From contig CAYLSO010000251.1 in NCBI GenBank assembly GCA_964386525.1, forward strand, positions 1 through 10,354: a DNA stretch of 10,354 nt. The letters are read 5' to 3'. The position numbers and the translations under genes were made by a program. This stretch comes from CAYLSO01 sp964386525 (lineage in GTDB: Bacteria > Eisenbacteria > RBG-16-71-46 > DASYSL01). The notes under the pieces are model-generated. The model worked only from the letters and a program-made list of their open reading frames with translations. It was not told where the DNA came from and did not search any database. Positions 1-7,334 of this stretch are shown piece by piece (position 1 is the first letter of the stretch; each line of letters opens with the position of its first letter).

Positions 1-1354
1 CGGCGGGGGATGTGACGCCTTCGTCGCGCCGCAGCGCCCGGCCGAGTTGACCCTCTTCATCGCGTCGGGCGTCCCGTTGGCCGGCTTGCAGGGCGAGTTC
101 CACATGTACCCGCCGGGGCTGCGCATCACGGGCCTGCGGCCGGTGGGGGCGGCGGAGAAGATGCGGCTGACCTGGAAGCCGACCGAGACCGGCGCCAGCT
201 TCGTGCTCTTCGCCGACAGCGGCGCGCCCATCCCCGGCGACCTCCGCTGTCTGACCGAGCCCGACCGCCGCTGCCTCGTGCCGATCCTCGCGGTCACGGC
301 GGAGATGCCGGCGGGCGGCATCGCGCCCGACCGCACCGAGATCTACACCGGCGCCTTCCTCGGCTCCGACTCGACCGGCCAGGCGGTCTACCCGTGCCCG
401 ACGATCACGCTCGACCAGAGCCTGGTCATCGACGGGGCGACCATCTGCCGCGCCATGCCGTGCGACGTCAACGGCGACGGCGTCTCCGACATCCGCGACC
501 TCGTGGTCATGGTGCACTGCGTGCTAGGCGCCGGGTACTGCCCCGATCCCATGCCGCCGAACCTCGACTGCGACCGCGACGGCGGGCACGACATCGACGA
601 CGTGCTGTGCTGCGCCCGCTCGATGCTGGGCGGCGACGCGCCGCCCGACACCGGCGTGTCGCGGCCGGCGCCGGAGGTGGCCGTGACCTTTGGCGAGCCG
701 GTGCGCACCGCGGCCGGCGTCGACGTGCCGCTGCGGCTGGCGGGGGCCGACGGCGTCGGCGCGGCGCGCCTCGAGCTGGCCTATCCGGACACGCGCTACG
801 ACGTGGCCGGCGTGGAGCTGACCGGCGCGGCGACGAACTGGCTCGCGCTGCACCAGGTGCAGGACGGCCGGTTGGTCGTGGCGCTCATCGACGCGGCGGG
901 GGCGGAGCGCGGCGGCGTGACCGCCCTCGACCTCCTCGTGCGCCTGGCGCTCAAGCCGGAGCACCAGCCCGGCGGCAGCGTGTCGCTGGCGGGCGGGAGC
1001 TTCTCCGGCACCGACGGCGTGGCGCTCGCGGTCGAGCTGGGCAGCCCGTCGGCGACGCTGGCCGTGCCGGTCCGTCTCGATCTCTCGGCCGCCCGGCCGA
1101 ACCCGTTCGTCGGCCAGACGCGCTTCACCGTGACGCTGTCGGCGCCGGCGACGCTGGAGGTCGGCGTCTACGACCTGCAGGGCCGCCTGGTGGCGAGCCT
1201 GCACCGCGGGCCGGCCGCCGCCGGCGAACTGGAGTTCACCTGGGACCGGCGGCGCGACGCCGGCGGCCTCGCGCCGAGCGGCGTGTACTTCTACCGCGCC
1301 GCGGCCGACGGCGACCCGGTCACCCGCAAGCTGGTGGTGATGGGCAGGGAGTAG
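1..1354 (+). CDS. Secreted cohesin-like/dockerin protein with FlgD-like C-terminal sorting tail (5' end missing)
   Basis: The frame is open from the left edge, so the true start lies outside the window. The first in-frame start-like codon, TTG at 47, has no ribosome binding site and sits inside a beta-rich domain. Residue numbers below count from that TTG. Residues 1-130 look like a degenerate cohesin-like beta domain. Residues 139-196 form a dockerin with two calcium F-hands (D140/N142/D144/D148/D151 and D174/D176/D178/D182/D185). Residues 208-340 are a second cohesin-like domain. Residues 345-435 resemble a FlgD-like/Por-secretion tail (RPNPF, VYDLQGR, SGVYFYR), which in FCB bacteria directs export and surface anchoring. 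All ten cysteines lie before residue 190, which suggests disulfides in an extracellular protein. The likely role is a surface or secreted adhesion or scaffold protein. I cannot assign a substrate, and any catalytic domain would lie upstream of the window. Confidence 0.8.
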   Translation, partial: GGGCDAFVAPQRPAELTLFIASGVPLAGLQGEFHMYPPGLRITGLRPVGAAEKMRLTWKPTETGASFVLFADSGAPIPGDLRCLTEPDRRCLVPILAVTAEMPAGGIAPDRTEIYTGAFLGSDSTGQAVYPCPTITLDQSLVIDGATICRAMPCDVNGDGVSDIRDLVVMVHCVLGAGYCPDPMPPNLDCDRDGGHDIDDVLCCARSMLGGDAPPDTGVSRPAPEVAVTFGEPVRTAAGVDVPLRLAGADGVGAARLELAYPDTRYDVAGVELTGAATNWLALHQVQDGRLVVALIDAAGAERGGVTALDLLVRLALKPEHQPGGSVSLAGGSFSGTDGVALAVELGSPSATLAVPVRLDLSAARPNPFVGQTRFTVTLSAPATLEVGVYDLQGRLVASLHRGPAAAGELEFTWDRRRDAGGLAPSGVYFYRAAADGDPVTRKLVVMGRE

Positions 1355-1393
1355 CGGCGGGGCGGCGCCGGCGCGCCGCGTCCGCCCGTCCGG

Positions 1394-1425
1394 AAGCCCC
1401 GGGGCCGGGAGGTCCCGGGGCTTTT
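1394..1425 (+). terminator. Intrinsic terminator after the dockerin gene
   Basis: A perfect 10-bp stem (1394-1403 pairing with 1414-1423) encloses a 10-nt loop, and the T-run is TTTT at 1422-1425. It lies 40 nt after the stop codon of the secreted protein and ends that transcript. The rest of the 198-nt gap (1426-1552) holds only the leader of the next gene. I found no convincing promoter or riboswitch there. Confidence 0.75.
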
Positions 1426-1552
1426 CGCCGGCGGGGCGCCCCGATATCCTCCGCCGAAACCTCCGGGCGGGGCCGCGGCATCTCAGGGTCCGGCCTCGAC
1501 CGCCGGCGCGGCCGCCGCCCGGCCTGACACGCACTGGACAGGAGCCGAACGG

Positions 1553-2506
1553 ATGACCGAGAGCGTAGGCTCGCCGCTGCTCTGGACCCTCTTCACCGCC
1601 TTCATCCTCGCCATGCTGGCGCTCGACCTGGGCGTCTTCCACCGCAAGGCCCACGAGGTGCGCTTCAAGGAGGCGGTGGGCTGGAGCGTGTTCTGGATCG
1701 GGCTAGCGCTGGCGTTCAACGCCTGGGTGGCGTACGCCTTCGGGCCGCAGAAGGGGATGGAGTTCCTCACCGGCTACCTGATCGAGAAGGCGCTCTCGGT
1801 CGACAACGTCTTCGTCTTCCTCGTCGTCTTCACGACCTTCTCGGTGCCGGCCACCTACCAGCATCGCGTGCTCTTCTGGGGCGTGGTCGGGGCGCTGGTC
1901 ATGCGCGCCATCTTCATCGCCGCCGGGGCGGCGGTGCTCGAGGCGTTCCACGGCATCATCTACTTCTTCGGCGCGCTCCTGCTCTTCACGGGCATCAAGC
2001 TGCTCGTGCAGCGCAACCACGAGGAGCACCCGGAGCGCAATCCGGTCTTCCGGCTGCTCCAGCGGTTCATCCCGTCCACCTCCGAGTACCACGGCCAGCG
2101 CTTCTGGGTGCGGGTGGACGGCCGCCGCCTGGCCACGCCGCTGTTCACCGTGCTGCTGCTCATCGAGTTCACCGACGTGATCTTCGCGGTGGACTCGATC
2201 CCGGCCATCTTCGCGGTGACCCGCGACCCCTTCATCGTCTTCACCTCGAACATCTTCGCCATCCTCGGGCTGCGGGCGCTCTACTTCTGCCTGGCCGGAT
2301 TCGTCGGCCGGCTGCGCTACCTCAAGGTGGGGCTCGCCCTGGTGCTCATCTTCGTGGCCATCAAGATGATGCTGACCGACTTCTACAAGATCCCCATCCA
2401 CCTCTCGCTGCTGGCGGTCACGCTGCTGCTGGGCGGCGCGGTGGTGGCGTCGCTGCTGCGGCCCGGGGGACCTGGGAAGGAGAAGCCCGGTGGACACGGC
2501 GCGTAA
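1553..2506 (+). CDS. TerC-family integral membrane protein (Alx-like metal ion transporter)
   Basis: This 317-residue protein is a full-length TerC-family member with about eight or nine hydrophobic segments. The family hallmarks are present: the EKALSVDNVFVF block (E78, D84) in an early helix, and the mirrored EFTDVIFAVDSIPAIFAV block (E205, D208, D214) in the second half. These acidic residues lie in the membrane and are thought to bind metal. Characterised relatives such as E. coli Alx export manganese; others are tied to tellurite resistance or to metal loading of exported proteins. The ATG at 1553 is preceded by AGGAG (1540-1544) at 8 nt. The 3' end overlaps the next gene by 17 nt, so the two are probably co-translated. 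The leader shows no yybP-ykoY manganese riboswitch, unlike many alx leaders. The family call is secure, but the transported ion is not visible from the sequence. Confidence 0.93.
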   Translation: MTESVGSPLLWTLFTAFILAMLALDLGVFHRKAHEVRFKEAVGWSVFWIGLALAFNAWVAYAFGPQKGMEFLTGYLIEKALSVDNVFVFLVVFTTFSVPATYQHRVLFWGVVGALVMRAIFIAAGAAVLEAFHGIIYFFGALLLFTGIKLLVQRNHEEHPERNPVFRLLQRFIPSTSEYHGQRFWVRVDGRRLATPLFTVLLLIEFTDVIFAVDSIPAIFAVTRDPFIVFTSNIFAILGLRALYFCLAGFVGRLRYLKVGLALVLIFVAIKMMLTDFYKIPIHLSLLAVTLLLGGAVVASLLRPGGPGKEKPGGHGA

Positions 2507-3311
2507 CGATCCGGTGCCGTCCGTCCGCCGTCTGGTCGAGAGCGCTCCGTTCCACCACGCGGTCATCGGGATCATCCTCGCCAACGCGCTCCTCATCGGC
2601 CTCGAGACCTCGCGCGCCGTGATGGACGCCCACGGGCCGGCGCTGCGGGCGGCCAACGCCGTCGTCGTCACGCTCTTCGTCGTCGAGATCGCGCTGCGCC
2701 TGGCGGCGGCGTGGCCGCGGCCGCTGACCTTCTTCCGTGACGGCTGGAACGTCTTCGACTTCGCGGTGGTGGCCGCCTCGCTGCTGCCGGAGTCGGGTGC
2801 TTTCGCCACCGTGGCCCGGCTGGCCCGCGTGCTGCGCGCCGGGCGGCTGGTCTCGGCGCGCCCCGACTTGCGGCTCATCATCGGCACCATGCTGCGCTCG
2901 GTGCGGTCGATGGGTCACGTGCTGGTGCTGCTCGGGCTCCTGCTCTACGTCTACGGCGTGCTCGGCTACCACCTCTTCGGCGCCGCCGCACCCCAGCATT
3001 GGGGCACGCTCGGCCGCGCCCTGGCGACCCTCTTCCAGATCCTCACGCTCGAGGGCTGGAACGAGATCCAGGCCGCCACCAGCACGGCCCACCCTGCCGA
3101 CTGGCTCTTCTACGTCAGCTTCATCTTCCTCGCGGTGTTCGTGGTGACCAACCTGTTCATCGCGGTGGTGATCAACAACCTCGAGGCCGCCAAGCGCGAG
3201 GAACAGCGACGGCACCAGCGCGACGACGACCCCCGCCGGCACCTCGAGGCGCTGCGCGAGCAGCTGGCCGCGCTCGAGGCGGCCCTGGAGCGGGGCGCGG
3301 GGGCGCGCTAG
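2490..3311 (+). CDS. One-domain voltage-gated cation channel (NaChBac/BacNav superfamily) with TLEGW filter
   Basis: This 273-residue protein has the six-helix layout of bacterial homotetrameric voltage-gated channels. S1 spans about 22-42, S2 56-74 and S3 86-99. S4 spans 106-122, with R110, R113, R116 and R119 at every third position. S5 spans 138-163, the pore helix and filter 173-190, and S6 205-230. The filter is TLEGW (186-190), where NaChBac and NavAb have TLESW. Glycine after the glutamate recalls the EGW of eukaryotic calcium-channel repeats, so calcium permeability is possible but unproven. The charged tail (231-270) has the heptad character of the cytoplasmic tetramerising coiled coil of this family. 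Translation starts at GTG 2490, inside the end of the TerC gene, with AAGGAG at 2477-2482. The coupling suggests a shared role in ion homeostasis. A sodium or non-selective cation channel is the main alternative. Confidence 0.88.
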   Translation: MDTARNDPVPSVRRLVESAPFHHAVIGIILANALLIGLETSRAVMDAHGPALRAANAVVVTLFVVEIALRLAAAWPRPLTFFRDGWNVFDFAVVAASLLPESGAFATVARLARVLRAGRLVSARPDLRLIIGTMLRSVRSMGHVLVLLGLLLYVYGVLGYHLFGAAAPQHWGTLGRALATLFQILTLEGWNEIQAATSTAHPADWLFYVSFIFLAVFVVTNLFIAVVINNLEAAKREEQRRHQRDDDPRRHLEALREQLAALEAALERGAGAR

Positions 3312-3335
3312 CGGCGCCCGGCCGCCCGATCCGGC

Positions 3336-5657
3336 CTAGAACTCCACCCGCAGCTCGGCCAGCACGTTGCGCGTCGCCGCCGGGACGAAGTGCGGCACGT
3401 ACGCCCCGCCGGCGTCGTAGTCCATGTACCCGCTCGCCTCGTAGCGCTCGTCGAAGAGGTTGAAGAGGCGCAGCGCCAGGGTGGCCGCCGCACCGCCCGC
3501 GCGCGGCAGCCGCCACTCGCCGGTCAGGTTCACCACGGTGCGCGGGTCGATGCTGGCGGCACGGCTCTCGGTGTTGTCCACGTAGATGCGCCCGGCGTAC
3601 TGCGCCTCGGCGCCCACCGCGAGGTCCCGCCAGCGCAGCCGCAGCGAGAGGTTGCCGAGCACCGCCGGGAACAGGCTGAGCTGGTTGCCGTCGTAGCTCA
3701 CGGTGTCGCCCGGGGCCGTCCCGTAGACCTCCTGATACTCGATGAAGTGATTGTCGCTGAAGGTCCCGTTGCCGGCCAGCGCCAGCCGCGTGCGCGGCGC
3801 CACCTCGCTCTCCCACTGCGCCGCCAGCTCGACGCCCTGGTGCACCGACTGGGCGGCGTTGCCGAGGATGGGGAAGCCGAGGTCGGTGTTGAACTGCCCT
3901 GCGTAGACCAGCTCGTCGCGGAAGTCCATGCGGAACAGGTGCAGGGTGGCCGAGGCGTCGGCCGCGCGCCACGCGCCGCCCAGCTCGAAGTCGCTGACCT
4001 TCTCCGGGGTGATGAGGGGGTCCTCGTAGACGCCGTTGGCGACGTCGATGGTGCCGTAGAGCGGCAGGCTGCCGGCGCCCTCGGCGTCGTAGAGGTCGCG
4101 GAAGGCCGGCTCGCGGCTCGAGTAGGACCACGACGCGAAGGCGTTCCAGCGCGGGTCCGGGGTGAAGGTGACCCCCAAGCGCGGGATGAGGAAGTCGTAG
4201 GGCTGGTCGAACTCGACGCCGTCGAACTTGTCGTCGCGCATGAAGTAGCTCTGGTGGCGCCAGCCGAGGTCGGCGGTGACCAGCCACGGGTCGCTCAGAC
4301 GGTACTCCTCGCGCGCGAAGAGCCCGGCCGACAGCGTGCGCGGGTGGTAGTCGTAGTAGGTGTGGTTGGGCGGCGTGCCCGGCGGCAATCCGTCGCCCGA
4401 GAGCACCTCACCCCAGTGGTGGCCGTCGTGCCGGCGGATCTCGCCGCCCACGGTGAGCGCTCCGCGCGCGTGCTCGATGCGCAGGCGCGGCACCCAGCCG
4501 TAGTGGCGATTGGCGACGTCGCGGCGGCGCACCAGGTCGGCGCCCTCGACGGTGAAGCGGCCCTCGGGGTCCTGGACGAGCGAGCCGTCCGCGTTCTGCG
4601 CGTAGTGGTCGCGGGGGTAGAGGGTGGAGTCAGCCGTCTGCCACGGGCTCAGACGGTAGTCCGCGAGCGAGCGGCCGAAGCGCTGCTCGTCGTAATAGCC
4701 GTCGCCGTCGAAGTAGAAGAAGGTCTGGGTCAGCGCCAGGCGCGGGCTCGGCGACCAGCTGTGGATGAGCTCGTAGTGCGGCTCGAAGAAGTGGTCGCGC
4801 TCGTTGGCGAAGGTGATGGGATTGAAGCGGCGGTCGCGGTCGGCTTCGCCGCTGACCTCCCCGTCGAGATACGGCCGCGGCACGCCCAGGTAGGCCAGGT
4901 GCGTCTCCTCGGGGCCGCCGTAGAGGTTGGCGCGCAGCGAGTGCGCCCCCGTCTGCTTGCGCACGGAGAAGTAGTACGACCACAGCCGCGACCACGACTG
5001 GTCCCGGTAGCCCGAGGTGCGGATGCGCGAGTAGCGGCCGTAGAGGTTCCAGCCGGCCTCCAGGCGGCCGGAGTCGAACTCGAGCATCAGCCGCTGGGTG
5101 TCGAACGAGCCGTAGGAGAAGAGGCCGGCGATGCGCCGGCTCTCCCCGAACGGCGAGGTCTCGAGGTTGACGCTGCCGCCGACGGAGGCGCCGCCGTAGA
5201 GCGCCGAGCCGACGCCGCGCTGCACCTGCACCTCGCTGGTCGAGGCCAGCAGGTCGGGGTGGTCGATCCAGAAGACCTCGTTGGACTCGGGGTCGTTGAG
5301 CGGCACGCCGTTGACCAGCACGCTGATGCGCCGCTGCGGGAAGCCGCGGATCGACAGGTACGAGTAGCCGATGCCGTTGCCGGCGTCTGAGTAGGCGTAG
5401 GTGCCCGGCACGGCCAGGAGCGCCATGGGCGTGTCCTGGCCCCAGTTGACGCGCTCGACGTCCTCGCGCGCCAGCACGGTGCGCGTCACCGGCGTGCGCT
5501 CGCTGGCCCGCGCGGTGCTGACCTCGACGACGGGCAGCGGGACGATGTGCTTGAGGGTGTCTTCGGCGGCGGGCTCTGCCGGCGCGGCGGCGGGCCGCGG
5601 CGCGGCGAGCCCGACGGCGAAGGCGGCGGCGCAAAGGACGAAGGCTGCGTGCCTCAT
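3336..5657 (-). CDS. TonB-dependent outer-membrane receptor, predicted thiamin or thiamin-precursor uptake
   Basis: This 773-residue protein has a signal peptide (about 1-24) and a possible TonB box near PVVEVSTAR (42-50). A plug domain (about 42-170) carries the typical LSIRGFPQRR, VLVNGVPLND, VQVQRGVGSALYGG and GGSVNLET blocks. A long beta barrel ends in phenylalanine (VEF), as expected for BAM-inserted proteins. There is no N-terminal carboxypeptidase-like domain, so it is not a SusC-type receptor. The ATG at 5657 has an AGGGAG site (5666-5671) at 8 nt. It overlaps the symporter stop as ATGA, so it is the second gene of an operon whose leader is a TPP riboswitch. Substrate transport across the outer membrane would use energy from TonB-ExbBD, which is not encoded here. 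The receptor family does not reveal the substrate. The thiamin assignment rests on the riboswitch and fits TPP-regulated outer-membrane receptors (Omr1) predicted in Bacteroidetes. Confidence 0.9.
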   Translation of the reverse strand: MRHAAFVLCAAAFAVGLAAPRPAAAPAEPAAEDTLKHIVPLPVVEVSTARASERTPVTRTVLAREDVERVNWGQDTPMALLAVPGTYAYSDAGNGIGYSYLSIRGFPQRRISVLVNGVPLNDPESNEVFWIDHPDLLASTSEVQVQRGVGSALYGGASVGGSVNLETSPFGESRRIAGLFSYGSFDTQRLMLEFDSGRLEAGWNLYGRYSRIRTSGYRDQSWSRLWSYYFSVRKQTGAHSLRANLYGGPEETHLAYLGVPRPYLDGEVSGEADRDRRFNPITFANERDHFFEPHYELIHSWSPSPRLALTQTFFYFDGDGYYDEQRFGRSLADYRLSPWQTADSTLYPRDHYAQNADGSLVQDPEGRFTVEGADLVRRRDVANRHYGWVPRLRIEHARGALTVGGEIRRHDGHHWGEVLSGDGLPPGTPPNHTYYDYHPRTLSAGLFAREEYRLSDPWLVTADLGWRHQSYFMRDDKFDGVEFDQPYDFLIPRLGVTFTPDPRWNAFASWSYSSREPAFRDLYDAEGAGSLPLYGTIDVANGVYEDPLITPEKVSDFELGGAWRAADASATLHLFRMDFRDELVYAGQFNTDLGFPILGNAAQSVHQGVELAAQWESEVAPRTRLALAGNGTFSDNHFIEYQEVYGTAPGDTVSYDGNQLSLFPAVLGNLSLRLRWRDLAVGAEAQYAGRIYVDNTESRAASIDPRTVVNLTGEWRLPRAGGAAATLALRLFNLFDERYEASGYMDYDAGGAYVPHFVPAATRNVLAELRVEF

Positions 5658-7057
5658 GACGGCGACTCCCTGCGGAAGGCCCAGCCCGCCACGTACACGG
5701 CGAGTGAGGTGGCGAGGCCGGCGTAGATCGGTTGCAGCGACCAGGGATAGGCGGCCGGGCGGCCCGGCAGCGCGACGGTGCCGGCGAGCACCCAGAACAG
5801 GCTCACGGCGAAGGCCAGGATCATGGCGGTCAGCGTCCAGCGCGGGCCGATGCGGCCGCGGCCGAGGACCGCGGTGCCGGCGGGCAGCAGCAGCGCCGGG
5901 GTGATCACCGAGCCGATGTTCCGCCACAGCTCGATGACGCTCTGCTGCAGCAGGGCCAGGGCGCAGGCGAAGGCGGTGGCGATCCACAGCCCGGCGCGCG
6001 AGTAGTCGGGCACGCGCTCCTCGGAGACCTCGCGGCGCAAGCGCCAGACGAAGTCGCGGCCGATGGTGGTGGCGGCGATGAACCCGTACGAATCGACGGT
6101 GCTCATCACCGTGGCGATCATGGCGAGGTAGAAGAGCCCGAGGGCGAGCGGCGGCAGCGTGACGCGCGCCAGCTCGGGGAAGGCGTAGACGGGGTTCTGC
6201 AGGTGCGGCAGGAGGGCCCGCGCGTACATCCCCGTGGTGGTGGTGAGGAAGTCGAAGATCGCCCAGAAGACGATGGACACCAGCACGCCGTTGCGCGCCA
6301 CGCCGGGGTCGCGCGCCGCGTAGGCGCGCTGCCAGAAGCCGGGGTCCACCAGCGTCGAGAGCGCGATGAAGTACCAGACGATGACCGCCTGGGCGCCGTT
6401 GCCGCCGTGCCAGGTGAAGTGCGTGGCCGGCAGGTTCGCCGCCAGGAACGGCAGCCCGCCGTGGCGCGCCACCAGGAAGACCAGCATCAGCGCGAAGCCC
6501 AGGTACATGAGCACGAACTGCACCTGGTCGGTGAAGACCACGCTGCGCAGGCCGCCGCGCTGGATGTAGAAGACGGAGAAGACGCCGGCGGCCAGCACGC
6601 AGGGCACGAGCGGCTGCGCGAACATGGCGGAGAACAGCGTACCCAGCATGAGCACGTAGGCGGCCGGGGCCGAGGTGATGAACACCGCCACCGCGCCGGC
6701 CAGCGCCGGGCCGCGGCCGTAGTGGCGGTCGAGCAGGTCGGGGATGGTGTAGAACCCGGTGCGCCGGGCGCGCGCCGCGAAGCCGAAGGCGAAGAGCCCC
6801 GCCCCGATGTAGTACGGCACGCCGAAGACCAGCCAGTTGGAGAGCCCGTAGCGGTAGGAGTACTCGCCGACGCCGAGGATGCCGCCGTACCAGGTGGCGA
6901 CGAGTGTGGCGACGAACGCCGGCAGCGTCACGCGGCGGCCCGCGACGAGGTAGTCGAGGGCGCTCGGCCGGAGCTTGCGGGCGCGCAGCCACACGACGGC
7001 GAGGAAGAGGAAGTACGCCGCGATCAGGCCCCAGTCGAGCGGGCTCTGACTGAACAT
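5654..7057 (-). CDS. Sodium:solute symporter (SSS family), predicted thiamin or precursor transporter
   Basis: This 467-residue inner-membrane protein has about 12-13 hydrophobic helices and is full length for the SSS family (PanF/PutP-like). Diagnostic blocks are ATWYGGILGVGEYSYRYG in the first core helix region, the signature GGLRSVVFTDQVQF (168-181), DPGFWQRAYAARD (238-250), and MSTVDS (318-323), whose S319/T320 match the Na2 sodium site of this fold. The ATG at 7057 is preceded by AGGGA/AAGG (7061-7068). It is the first gene behind a TPP riboswitch and overlaps the downstream receptor by 4 nt. In published comparative genomics, SSS transporters related to PanF and placed under TPP control were named ThiV and predicted to import thiamin or its pyrimidine or thiazole moieties. 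The same role is inferred here. The family alone would also allow pantothenate, proline, sugar or other solutes. Confidence 0.9.
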   Translation of the reverse strand: MFSQSPLDWGLIAAYFLFLAVVWLRARKLRPSALDYLVAGRRVTLPAFVATLVATWYGGILGVGEYSYRYGLSNWLVFGVPYYIGAGLFAFGFAARARRTGFYTIPDLLDRHYGRGPALAGAVAVFITSAPAAYVLMLGTLFSAMFAQPLVPCVLAAGVFSVFYIQRGGLRSVVFTDQVQFVLMYLGFALMLVFLVARHGGLPFLAANLPATHFTWHGGNGAQAVIVWYFIALSTLVDPGFWQRAYAARDPGVARNGVLVSIVFWAIFDFLTTTTGMYARALLPHLQNPVYAFPELARVTLPPLALGLFYLAMIATVMSTVDSYGFIAATTIGRDFVWRLRREVSEERVPDYSRAGLWIATAFACALALLQQSVIELWRNIGSVITPALLLPAGTAVLGRGRIGPRWTLTAMILAFAVSLFWVLAGTVALPGRPAAYPWSLQPIYAGLATSLAVYVAGWAFRRESPS

Positions 7058-7135
7058 CGACCTTCCCTGCGGGGGAGTTCCCGCCGCGCGGTCCGCCGCG
7101 CCGGAGCGTTCCGGCGGCGACGCGGCCGGCCAACG

Positions 7136-7162
7136 AAAACGCCGCCCGCGAAGGGACGGCGT
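7136..7162 (-). terminator. Riboswitch-controlled intrinsic terminator (expression platform)
   Basis: On the minus strand a 9-bp stem (7154-7162 with 7139-7147, one G-U) has a 6-nt loop and the U-run at 7136-7139. Its 5' arm contains CGCCGU (7156-7161), which can instead pair with ACGGCG (7189-7194) in the 3' strand of riboswitch helix P1. That alternative pairing is supported by GCAA/UUGC just inside it. TPP binding would lock P1 and free the terminator; without TPP the antiterminator would form. A further 7-bp GC-rich hairpin (7099-7105 with 7110-7116) lies between this terminator and the symporter start, and its role is unknown. Confidence 0.85.
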
Positions 7163-7188
7163 GAGGCAACCGGAGAGCTCGCTTGCTT

Positions 7189-7280
7189 CGCCGTTTCCCT
7201 ACGCTGGTATGACCCAGTTCAGGTTCAGAGGGTGTGCTCTCAGGCCGGCGATTTCAGGCCGCCGACCACCCCTAACGACG
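7189..7280 (-). ncRNA. TPP riboswitch (THI element)
   Basis: Read on the minus strand, this leader has all the conserved TPP-aptamer parts: GGGGUG (7267-7272), the pyrimidine-binding CUGAGA (7238-7243), AACCUGA (7219-7225), and the long block from CUGGGU through CCAGCGUAGGGAA (7195-7217). The helices close as expected. P1 is 7274-7280 with 7189-7195 (7 bp, one G-U). P2 is 7267-7272 with 7229-7234. P3 is 7260-7266 with 7244-7250, capped by a 9-nt loop. P4 and P5 use CCU/AGG and CUGG/CCAG. The aptamer lies 131 nt upstream of the symporter start and is followed by a terminator, so TPP binding should turn off the symporter-receptor operon. Confidence 0.97.
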
Positions 7281-7305
7281 CGCCCGCGGTGAGGCGGACG
7301 GGGCG

Positions 7306-7334
7306 ACTATGCGCCCGGCGGGGGCGGCTGGCAA
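7306..7334 (-). promoter_or_regulatory. Predicted sigma70-type promoter for the TPP-riboswitch operon
   Basis: On the minus strand there is a TTGCCA box (7329-7334), a 17-nt spacer, and a CATAGT box (7306-7311). These match the -35 and -10 consensus at 5/6 and 4/6. Transcription would start near 7299, about 19 nt before helix P1 of the riboswitch. The boxes lie inside the last codons of the DMT transporter gene, and the TAG stop of that gene is part of the -10 box. Such an AT-containing, correctly spaced pair is notable in this GC-rich setting, but it is a prediction by eye. Confidence 0.55.

Noticed and set aside
1426..1552. A yybP-ykoY manganese riboswitch or a promoter (TTTTCG 1422-1427 with TATCCT 1445-1450) before the TerC gene
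   Set aside because: The conserved riboswitch core is not recognisable, and the promoter match is only 3/6 and 4/6 and overlaps the preceding terminator. Neither is strong enough to report as a feature.
394..1654. Long open frames on both strands across the dockerin gene
   Set aside because: They are arginine-rich low-complexity shadows. The in-frame dockerin motifs and sorting tail fix the real frame.
3312..3335. A bidirectional terminator between the convergent channel and receptor genes
   Set aside because: The gap is only 24 nt, GC-rich, and has no stable stem followed by a T-run on either strand.
3390..5390. A 666-codon plus-strand open frame antisense to the receptor
   Set aside because: It is a valine-, alanine- and arginine-rich shadow without domains, and the opposite strand has clear plug and barrel motifs.
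3336..7169. A 1277-codon frame suggesting a receptor with a very long N-terminal extension
   Set aside because: The part upstream of 5657 is the out-of-frame shadow of the symporter. The receptor has its own signal peptide, Shine-Dalgarno and an ATGA junction at 5657.
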